Of a stretch of DNA of 64,000 nucleotides, positions 32,723 to 41,764 are shown in pieces. This DNA comes from Moniliella sp. 'wahieum'. Lineage: Eukaryota > Basidiomycota > Moniliellomycetes > Moniliellales > Moniliellaceae. The stretch lies in the NCBI GenBank assembly GCA_003971905.1, contig RSEE01000046.1, forward strand, positions 372,001 to 436,000, in the 5' to 3' direction. Position 1 is the first letter of the stretch, and each line of letters starts with the position of its first letter. The translations under genes were made by a program, and so were the position numbers. The notes below the pieces were generated by a model, which saw nothing but the letters and a program-made list of their open reading frames with translations, was not told the DNA's origin and ran no database searches.

Positions 32723-34414
32723 ATGCTCCCGCGGGCAGCTCGGCTGCCCTGGCGGCCGCAAGCCGCTGCGCTCACACTCGCCCCCCCGCCTCGCGCTCTC
32801 CCTCTGCGCCGGTGGGTACCCCCACGTGCACCACCGTCCTTCGCTGCGCACATCTCTCTCTCTGCCCGCTTGGCAGTGCCCATCGTTTCTCCCAGCCCTG
32901 CGTCTCTCGCTGCGTCTCCCATCCGCTCTCTCCACACCCTTCCGCCGCTCCGCAATGCGTCCCGCAAACCACCCGAGGAGGAGGCCATCCACGATGTCTC
33001 TTCCACCGCCGCCGCCTTGGCCTACGGCTCGCTCCGCAAGCGCGGCACGATCCGCAACTTGCGCCTCCAACCCCAGCCCAAGCAGGACAACAAGGACTCC
33101 ACCACCGATGATGCTTGGACCCGCGAAGCGCTCGCCCAACGACAAGGCTCTCCCTCCCCCTCACCTACTGCCACCGCAATTGGCGCAACAACTGCCGCAA
33201 CAGCGAGTGACGATCCCCCATCTACCTCCGCTTCTACTGCTTCCTCTCCCGCTTCCTCTCCCGCTTCCTCTCCCGCTTCCCTCCCGCTTCCTCTCCCGCT
33301 TCCTCTCCCGCTTCCTCTCCCGCTTCCTCTCCCTCTTCCTCTCCCGCTTCCTCTTCTGCTTCTCCACCCGCTCCATCCGAGGCGCCCACCGAATCGTCTC
33401 CGCCTCAACCTCCGCCCGAGCGGGCAGAGGACCTGCTGAAGCTGCGTTCCCTCGAACAGGCTGACAAGAGCTCGCCTCGATCCTCCTCGTCCACCCCCGC
33501 TTCTGAATCGTCCGAGCCAGATATGATCATCGATCTTCCCGCGCCCTCTAAGAAAGCCGAGGGGGCGTCGACTTCGTCGTCGAGCGCCGACGAGGGGGCG
33601 GGTACGGCTGCCACGCCTGCCGCGGTGCCCACCACGCCGGGCATGGGATGGGCCGAGTACCTGCGCGAGCCGCACCAGAGGCTCAACCCGATCCTCCACT
33701 TGATCGACACGCGTGCCTTTGCCCAGCGGTTGGAGCAAGTGGGCTGGGATGCGGCTGGGATGGAGGAGGCAGAGCAAGCTAAGGTAGCCACCATTCTTGC
33801 TGAGGCAGTGGAAGAGATGCTGGTGGCTCGACTGAACGAGGCGCGCGAAGGACATATGAGCTTGGTGGACGTGGAGTACCAGTCGTACGTATTTCGTTTG
33901 TCGCTCAACGAGGTCAAGACCGAGTTGGAGGTGCGTGCGCGGAACGATGGTGCGTCGTTGCGCAGCATGACGCAAGTGCTGCAACGGGAGGTGGACCGGT
34001 TATCGCAAAAGGCGCGCGAAGACGTGGACAATATGCGGCATGTGATCCAAGTGGCCATGAACGAGGCCAAGACCGAGGTCAAGGGGCAGCAGAACGATCA
34101 AGAACAAGCGGTCCAGGACCTGAAGCATAAATTGACCATCGTCGTCAGCACGCTCAAGACTGGATTGGAACATAGTCTCAAGTGGGACTTATCCCGGCGC
34201 GCATTTTTGCTCTTGTTTGGCCAGATCTGCTTCTTCTTTACCCTGTTCAAACTCTCGGCCCTTTTCGAAAAAGGACAAGAAAACTTCCCCCCAACCTGGC
34301 TCGCCGTCCGTCCAGGGCACCTCCTTGGCCAGCGCGGCCACGCGACCCCAAAGTGCCGAGGACATTGGACTGGTGCCCCACTACGACAGCCAGGGGGTAT
34401 TGAGCAACGCGTGA
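32723..34414 (+). CDS. DUF1640/MCUR1-like mitochondrial coiled-coil membrane protein
   Basis: Family related to MCUR1/CCDC90B and yeast Fmp32, inner-mitochondrial-membrane coiled-coil proteins. The start MLPRAARLPWRPQAAALTLA gives an Arg-rich presequence. A low-complexity Ser/Pro/Ala region with a 12-bp tandem repeat follows. The family domain begins near 33700: IDTRAFAQRLEQVGWDAAGM, VATILAEAVEEMLVARLNEA, then long heptad-rich helices (LRSMTQVLQREVDRLSQKAR, VQDLKHKLTIVVSTLKTGLE) and a membrane anchor RRAFLLLFGQICFFFTLFKL. The frame changes once inside the repeat, where one 12-bp unit has 11 bp (about 33277-33287), and once after the anchor; the frame ending HYDSQGVLSNA at 34414 reads best. 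Confidence 0.8.
33237..33360 (+). repeat. 12-bp tandem repeat (CTTCCTCTCCCG)n inside a coding region
   Basis: About ten copies of a 12-bp unit coding Ser-Ser-Pro-Ala in the proper frame. One unit is 11 bp long, which switches the naive reading to Leu-Pro repeats. It lies between the presequence and the DUF1640 domain. Confidence 0.9.
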
Positions 34415-34616
34415 ATGAGATTGGACTTGAATACTTGAAGCCCGAGACGGCTGGGGCAGCTAGGAAAGAGATGATTCCTGGTAGACCAACGCAAGAGGTA
34501 TAGCAAAGAATACAAGCCCATTGGATCTTACATGCTACAGAGCGCTTGGCGGGTCTTGCAAGACTCAGCGGGGAGGGTCAAGGGGGTAGGTAGGCAAAGG
34601 AGAGAACAAAGAGAAC

Positions 34617-34629
34617 AAAAAAGTAAAAA
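34617..34629 (-). terminator. RNA polymerase III terminator of tRNA-Thr
   Basis: On the minus strand T5 (34629-34625) and T6 (34622-34617) lie within 20 bases downstream of the tRNA 3' end, the usual polymerase III stop. Confidence 0.8.
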
Positions 34630-34636
34630 GTAGCTG

Positions 34637-34708
34637 TGCCTCTTAGCCGAATCGAACGACTGATCTTCGCATTACAAGTGCGATGCTGTACCACTGAGCC
34701 AAAGAGGC
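34637..34708 (-). tRNA. tRNA-Thr (anticodon UGU)
   Basis: Cloverleaf folds on the minus strand: acceptor stem GCCTCTT with AAGAGGC, D-arm GCT/AGC, anticodon stem TCGCA with TGCGA around loop CTTGTAA, T-arm AGTCG-TTCGATT-CGGCT. The anticodon TGT is at 34676-34674. There is no intron. The internal boxes are conventional: GGCTCAGTGG (A box) and GTTCGATTC (B box). The gene starts with G at 34708; the discriminator base is A at 34637. Confidence 0.93.
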
Positions 34709-35950
34709 TTGCGTTCGCTCCACAAATGTATGCCAAGTGTATGTGTTCACAAGCTGCTGTGGTTTAAGAGTTGCTCTTCTGCACTGCTCCCAATCCCAAG
34801 TGTTGCAAATTCGCCGCTCGCAAGGATGAGGCATTGAGTGGCTTCAATCTCAGCTGAGATGTCAGGGCGCGCATCAACGCTCAACGTCGTCCATATCATC
34901 TCACGCAATCGCTGGCAACGTGGCAACAACTGGGCTGGCTGGTCTCTCTGGGGAAATCCACAGAGGTGAAGTACTATACAAAAACGTGAATCGCAAGGAT
35001 CGATGATCGGCGTCCAATGGTCAACATAGTTCAACATTCAACGTCCTTGCTGTGCCTAGAGCCCAGTCGGACCGTCCGGAGAGGTTTCAGCCAGCGGGGG
35101 TTCTCTCTTTGTGTCTTTCGTCCTTGCCCCGAGAGCAGCTGGGCAGTCCTACTGGGGTCTAGGACTCCAAATTGGTCACGTGGGCCCAAACGACACAATG
35201 GGGTCCATGCAGATGGGGGAGGAGGCTGCTGGTTGCCACTGGAGGACTGGGCTGCGTTTGCTGTGGCTCTCACAGTTGCGAGCGTTGGACGGCGGGGGCT
35301 CGCTCGCTTCAAGCTTCAAGCTTAAGCTTAAGAGCAAGCCGTTCATGTTTGGCTACACCCTCGCCGAGACAAGACAACGCGCCAGGACGACCGCAACACC
35401 GAGAGTATAGCACAAGCACAGCAGCAGTGCAACTGGAATATGCTCCCCCTCTTCTTTTCGACGCCATAGGGTGCAAGATAGGTGCCGCGGACGCCAGACT
35501 GTAGGAGTGCTCGTTCGGCCGTCATCGATGAGTTCCAAGGGTGGCAGCCGCCGCAGTAAGCGGTGGCGCACGGCACATTGCCACCTCGATCCAAGGGCAC
35601 CCTTACCAACGAGGAGCAATGGGGGCGGCAGGTGCTCCTCGATAAGGAGAGGCGCATCACGTGGCGCGGGGGGAGGCAATGCTCGGAGGGTGCGAGAGTC
35701 GAGACGCGAAGAGGAGGGTGTGGGGCAGAAGGGCCGTCGTGGCTGTTGTGCTGATATATATCCACGGTCTGTTGGCTTCACCTAGCATCGCCAACACGTA
35801 GCAACAAACGTTACACCTTCCTCACTTACTCCACTTCCCCGCCTCTTCCCCTCCCCTATCGGCCATCGCTACAGGTGGTATTTTGTACTGTCTGCGCCCA
35901 CACGTTTCCCGCTTTGTCCCTTGCTGCGTTCCGCTGCCACTTTCGTCACC
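34709..35950. other. Intergenic between tRNA-Thr and MAP kinase gene
   Basis: No supported gene in 1.24 kb. Contains AACATTC/AACGTCC words at 35028-35043 and AAGCTTC/AAGCTTA copies at 35311-35329. The last 130 bases are CT-rich and probably the kinase leader. Confidence 0.5.
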
Positions 35951-37254
35951 ATGTCGGTTGCTACCACAGTTGCCACCACAGGCCTTGCTGCGCTCAACAA
36001 GTCCCGCTCCCATCATCCAGCTCCTGACCCCACATCCAATCAACAACCAACCCCAATCCATCGCACTCGACCAATCCCAATTCCTTGCCCCCGGCGGCAG
36101 CCTCGATCCCCCCGCCTCGCACGCGGCTTCTAAATCACCACCAGATCCCAAGGCGAGAGCATTGGAGAAACAACTGCGTCTCTGTCGTTCGCTCGGACAA
36201 CAGATGGGACCGGACTACCACATTGTCAAAGCGATTGGTGAAGGAGCCTATGGTTCGGTTGTCGCAGCCAAGCACCTTCCCACGGGCACCAGCGTGGCGA
36301 TCAAGAGTGTTCATCCTTTTACCAATCGCTTGATGGCGATTCGAACGTTGCGGGAGATCCAGTTACTTCGGTACTTTCAAGAGCAAGATGCGTGCCAGCA
36401 CATTGTGGCCTTGTTGGATGTAGCGCATGCGCCGAGTTACAAGCAATTTGACCAGATCTGTTTGGTGCAGGAGCTAATGGAGACAGACTTGAACCGGGTG
36501 CTGCGCTCCCAGTCGGTAACGGAAGAACATGCGGCCTACTTTACCTGGCAAGTGCTTTGTGCGCTCAAGGTGTTGCACAGTGCCGATGTGCTGCACCGCG
36601 ACCTCAAACCGTCCAATTTGCTCATCAACTCCAACTGCGATCTGAAAATGTGCGACTTTGGTCTCTCACGTTCCGTCTTGACGGCCGACAATATTGATCA
36701 AGCCACCGGGGTGGGCTTCATGTCAGAGTACGTCGCCACGCGGTGGTACCGTGCGCCAGAGATTATGCTCACGTTCCGACAATACACCAAGGCGATCGAT
36801 ATGTGGGCGGTGGGGGCCATTTTGGCTGAGATCTTGTTGGGTCGTCCGCTCTTCCCTGGGCGTGACTACCACAACCAAATGTCCTTGACGCTCAATGTGA
36901 TTGGTACGCCCAAGATCCAGGAAATGATCCCGATCAAGTCGCGTCGCAGTCGCGAGTACTTGATCAGTTTGCCCATTCGGCCCCGGGCCAAGTTTTCCAA
37001 ACTGTTCCCCACCGCGTCGCCGGAGGCCCTGGACTTTTTGGAACGCACCCTCCAATTTGATCCTGAAAAGCGTCTGACCGTGGAGGAGGCGTTGAGTCAT
37101 CCTTCGTTCATGGCTACCGTACCGAAACGTCCGAAGTCACTGTTCCTTCCTGCCCCAACAGTTCTTTTACCTCGACCTAAAGAAGGATGTGCACACAGAG
37201 GAAGTACGACAAGAGCTGTGGAACCAAGTGGCGTCGTACCCCCGGGTGTTATAG
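35951..37254 (+). CDS. MAP kinase with SEY activation motif
   Basis: ERK-type protein kinase. Gly-rich loop IGEGAYGSV (about 36232-36258), VAIKSVHPF with the ATP-binding Lys, RTLREIQLLRYFQEQ, the catalytic loop VLHRDLKPSNLLIN, CDFGLSRS, and the activation segment GFMSEYVATRWYRAPEIML (about 36715-36771). The dual-phosphorylation site is Ser-Glu-Tyr instead of the usual Thr-Glu-Tyr. Then YTKAIDMWAVGAILAEILLG and LFPGRDYHNQMSLTLNVIGT. A 43-nt intron at 37119-37161 (GTACCG to CAG) joins HPSFMAT to FFYLDLKKDVHTEEVRQELW and NQVASYPRVL, TAG at 37252, a good MAPK end; reading through gives an unlike tail. The N-terminal start at 35951 (MSVATTVATTGLAALNK) needs a frame slip before QSIALDQSQFLAPGG and is uncertain. 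From about 36040 to 37118 the frame is intact. Confidence 0.88.
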
Positions 37255-38054
37255 TCCTTCAAGTTATCTACTTTTTGTCCTCTACTCCACATCAGTTTTC
37301 TCTCCTCCAACTGGTCCAACATACGACTATATTTCATCGCTACCTTTGTCCCGCGCCAGTACGACCGCTCATTTTGCCTCTTCTCCTTGCAGTGGGCTTC
37401 AATTGTCTTGCCCTGTTACTTTTGCTGTCTGATCGGGCCCCTCTGCCATTGATCCGTGCATTGAAGGGCTACACACATTATCGCATGACCTCTTTCTTGA
37501 GAAACCCTTAGTAGGAAGATTTTAGTATAGGTCTTGGACGCATTGTTGTGAGAGGATGGGCTGTGGCCAAGTCGGGTGCGAGAGTCAGAAGAGGGTGACT
37601 GCGTTAAGACGCGAGAGGTTGATTGCAGTTCCCCCACGCAGCTATATACTCTTTTATGATTGGTTGCTCGATCCGGTCTATACAAGTGATATTATGCCTA
37701 CAGGATTTACCTCGTCCGCCGTCTTCTTCTGTCGGACGTAAACCCCCACAGGATCCGTGCGTCTTCAACGTACAAGCATCATTCAAATGGGTCATCATAA
37801 CCACGCTCGTGCTTCAAGCTTGCTGGTGCCTCGAGCCAGTCATCGTGGTTGAAGAGAGTGCGAGTGTGAAGGCGAACATGAGCGTGGCAGTTAAGCGACA
37901 GAGAGGTGAGTCTCGGTCCATGCGAGATAAAGTGGGCAGAGGTGCAATAAAAGATACAAGATATGTATAGTAGAAGCCAGCACAGAGGTGGGTCAGACGG
38001 TACCATGGTGCCAAACCCAACTGGAACGATTTTGGCGCCCCCAAACGGCTACAA
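37255..38054. other. Intergenic between convergent genes
   Basis: 800 bp between the MAP kinase and the sugar transporter. No supported gene; a CTTCAAGCTTG word at 37817. Confidence 0.5.
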
Positions 38055-40124
38055 TCATTGTGCCTTGGCCACGAGGGGGGGGAGCTGGATGGGCTGAACG
38101 GTAACGTGGACCACGAACGGGTCATCATCGTAGCTGTCGGCATCCTGGGGCTCTTGGGATGAGGAGCGGGTACATTTCTTTCCTGGGTTCAAAGAACCGG
38201 TATCGAGGTGGTGCAGATCGGGGGATGTGCTCCAGCGTTCTTCCCAGCAAGTGAGTTCGGCGTGGTGGTACTCGGCATAGACGGGGTCCGTGGGGGTGGC
38301 GGGTTCCAACCGACACTGGTCCAAGGTTTGCAAGTGGGATCGTTGTACATCACTCCGATCTGTTCCAGAGTCAAGTTGGACGTTTCGTACAACATCAGGT
38401 ACACCACCACCGCCGCCACCACATTGCACCCGGCAAAGACAAAGCAGTACGCAAACCCAATTTTCGACGTGATGGGCGCTGTGAAAAAGGCGAGCAAAAA
38501 ATTGATGATCCAATTGCTCATCGCTGCCAACGACGCCTGCTTGATCCGGATCCGCGCCGCACCCGTCTCACCACAGATCAACCACGCCCCAGGTGCCCAG
38601 GTGGCCGAATACCCCAACAGACCCATGCAAGCACTGACCAGGAGCAATGTACTGATCGGACGCGAGAGCTCCGACGAGCCCGCATCGTCCCTTTGGTCGC
38701 CCAGCTTGCCCGCCAACGCAAATACCAGCATCCACACTGCCGTCCACAAGCTTCCCAGAATCAACGGTCTTCTTCGTCCGAGAAACTCGAGAATGTAGAG
38801 CCCAGGAAGCTCGCAGACCATGCTCACCGCACCAAGGATTAGTTGGGACAAGAGGTGATCCACATGGTTTCCCAGCGGTCGGAAAATTTGCGCACCAAAG
38901 TAGCTGCAAGCAACACCATTCCTGCGTCAGTAGAGCCAGTAGAGCATGGATGAGGGGCGAGGGGCTAGGGAGGGAGGGAGTGGGTAGAAACAAGTGCGTA
39001 CAAAAAATAGTTTGCACCAGAGAGCTGTTGGAATAGCTGAGCAAGCACACACAGTGCGGTACCGCACCTTATTCTCTTTTCGGAAGCAATCCAGAAAGCC
39101 GGCTGGGGTATGACGCTCTTGGCGTGCGGTGGCCATGATCTCTTCCACTTCCATCTCGACGAGAGGGTGATGGGCAAGCGCCTGAAGGCCACGGGCGGGC
39201 AATCGTGGTACGCACTTGGTCTTCTTTCCCGTTCATTGCGCCAGCGTGGCGATTCGGGACAGAAGAACATACCGACAAACAGGGTGAGTGCAAAGAAGAG
39301 CGTGATCGAGACGGGGATGCGCCACGAGGCCGAACGATGGGTACTGCCCAGCTTGCCGCCCATCGCGCGCGCTGCAATGTCCACCGAAGCCGAGCAAGAT
39401 GCCAAACGAGATGAAGGTTTGGTAAAACGACACAAACCCACCTCTTCCTTCGCGTGGCACCACCTCGGACACGTAGGGGGTACAGTCGCCGACAGCGCAC
39501 CTACCCCCACGCCGGCAATAATGCGGCCCAGCATAAATTGCACCCAGGCCCATTGGCTGCTGGCCTGGATCACAATGCCAATGGCATTGATCACCGCATC
39601 GATCTGGATCGCTCGTCGTCGGCCGATCCAGTCGGCGAGAAACGAGGCACCCAAGGCTCCTAGCAGGCACCCAATCGACAGCCCGCTGACAAACAGCCCT
39701 TCGAGGTAGGGTGCCCAGGAAGGTACACACACGCTCCCTCCTACGCCGTCGGCGGTCCATGTGCAGTGCTTTCGGTCGGTGGCAAAGCGCAACAGGGCAT
39801 CGTTGTCGACGAGAATGCTGGCGGTGTAGCCCTGTGGTCATGCAGGTGGGGTCAGTACGGAAACAAAAACTAGAGTAGGGCGGAGGGGGGTTGCTCCACC
39901 GGTGGTTGTACACGAGAAAGGGAGAGGTTGCGACTCACGATATCGTATCCAAACAGCCCGCCTGTGTGGGGGGGGACGGAGGTGTTGGCGGGGACGACAA
40001 GGGTTAGGCAGATGGGCCCTGGCGAGGGGGCGGGGAGGGAGGGGGACGTACCGGCCATGCTGGCGACGAGGGTGGTGTAGATGGCCATCCAGCCCACGGG
40101 GTGGCCGCGGATGGTGAAGCCCAT
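38055..40124 (-). CDS. MFS sugar transporter (hexose/sugar porter family)
   Basis: Twelve-span plasma-membrane sugar transporter. The start MGFTIRGHPVGWMAIYTTLV leads into helix 1. Four exons at least: intron 39962-40051 (GTACGT), a 23-nt exon coding GGLFGYDI, intron 39832-39938 (GTGAGT), and intron 38904-39001 (GTACGC). Splicing gives GGLFGYDIGYTASILVDN, the family motif after helix 1. Others: ADWIGRRRAIQIDA, GRIIAGVGVGALSA, YVSEVVPREGRGGFVSFYQT, the sugar-porter PESPRW, QLSGANYFFYFGAQIF across the third intron, LEFLGRRRPLILGS, and the end YETSNLTLEQIGVMYND with CKPWTS, common in fungal members. The hydrophilic tail ends at TGA 38055. Several one-base slips. Substrate cannot be fixed. Confidence 0.9.
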
Positions 40125-40136
40125 TGTGGTGGAGAT

Positions 40137-40229
40137 GGGATGGGATGGGATGGGATGGGATGGGATGGGATGGGATGGGATGGGATGGTGGGATGGAGTG
40201 GAGTGGAGTGGAGTGGAGTGGAGTGGAGT
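40137..40229. repeat. (GGGAT)10 and (GGAGT)7 in transporter 5' leader
   Basis: Ten perfect GGGAT units (40137-40186), a short junction, then seven GGAGT units (40195-40229). On the gene strand this is ACTCC and ATCCC repeats ending 12 bases before the transporter ATG. Confidence 0.95.
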
Positions 40230-41764
40230 GGCGCTGCCAGAAGAAGCGTGTGCGTTCGGGAGGATGTAGGCCTTAGGCCAGTCGGAGCGACCACTGCTTC
40301 TCCACAGTGGGGCGACTATATAACGGGTGGGGTTCTGCAGCCAAAGACAGCCTGCTCGGACAGCGGCGGCTAGGGTTGGGTCTTGTGGTCCGCTGCCTGC
40401 TGCCTGCTGCCTCTCGCCTACCCCAGACTTCCGGCGCGCATCACACACCACGCCACCAGCGCTGATCACCCATTCGTCCTCAGTTAACCTACCTAGTAAC
40501 TAACGTTAAAACCGGCCTCAGTCCGATCGCTGAGCCTCCGCTCCATTTCCCCCTTCCTTGGCGCGCTTCGCCACCCTGCCACCGTAGCACCCGTGAGGGG
40601 TTGGAAGGGACCCCATAGAACGCTACTCCACGTATCCTCGCCCCGTGACATATGTGCCCTATGCGTCTACATGACGCACACGTTGGGCCCCGCTTATATA
40701 GTCGCCCAAACCTAAACACCTATAAAAACGATAGGCACCTGTCTCCTGTGTACACGCACATATCGGACTTTTATTGGTACAGTGAGGAATATTGAATGGT
40801 TGTGGTCAAACGTTCGACGTTCAACATTCAACGTGTTCAACGTTGTTCAACCGACTTGCGCGCTGTAATAAGCGCTAATAAGCGTTCAAGCTTCAAGCTT
40901 CTCAAGCTTCACTATCCCCAAACGGTTAGCGCCCCCTGCCTTGAAGCTTGAAGCTCGACGTGACACATCATGGCGGTTTGAAGCTATTGGGGAAGGTGCG
41001 AGGATAATGCAGATGGAAGAGATCTGCGATCCGGAGAAGCGAGAGGGTCCGGGGGGCGAACATCGCTCGCCGCTCGTCGATCACCCCTACCAGAGAAAGG
41101 AGCAGAACAGGCAACTCGGAGCTCCGCAGCCAACGTGCAAATCCGAGGCACAGCAGCAGCTACCACACCCCACTCTGATGCTTGTTTGAGATCTGTAAGC
41201 CGAAGAAGAACCCCCTATTAACGTCTCGAACAGCGCGATCGCGCTTAGCAGAATGTAGGGACGCGAAAAAGCTTTCTCCTCTGAGCGGGGCGGGGGGCGG
41301 ACAAGTTCCGATCAAAGCTCTCTCCTTCTGTCCCCCTTCCTTAGTAGGCCCCTTTATAGTGTGCCGTCCCGCGTCCAATATATAGTGTTGCGTACCCGTC
41401 GGTGGTACATAGCTACGATTACGCATTATGCGTTACGCGTTACGACTGAGTCCTGACGGCCTGACCACGCTCATTGGTCTGGTAGGGATGACTTGGGGCC
41501 AGAGGGGCCGACTGTGGATGGGGATGCCGTAGGAGAACATGCAGGCCATCAGGAGCGGGCCACGGCGCTTCCAACAATGAGAAACATGGTATCGCATACA
41601 AAAGGGGAACGGTGGTACTGAGAAAAGGGGGGGGATCGCCCATTTAGCTTGGCTGGGCTTGGCTTGGCTTGGGTGGGCTTGGTTGAAAGTGTGGGGGTAC
41701 AGGTGCAGGCTCCCTAGTTACTAGCTCTCACGAGTCACTGCTTACTGCTCACTGGGCTTAGAGC
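40230..41764. other. Intergenic, rich in heptad words
   Basis: Promoter side of the transporter and 3' flank of the HAL4-like kinase; no supported gene. Contains AACGTTC/GACGTTC/AACATTC at 40809-40829, AAGCTTC copies at 40888-40910, the ACGCATT/ATGCGTT/ACGCGTT series at 41421-41441, TATATA near 41380, and (GGCTT)-type words at 41650-41680. Confidence 0.55.

Noticed and set aside
33237-33439. Leu-Pro-repeat protein segment
   Set aside because: Arises only from one 11-bp unit in the 12-bp repeat; the frame with Ser-Ser-Pro-Ala continues into the conserved domain.
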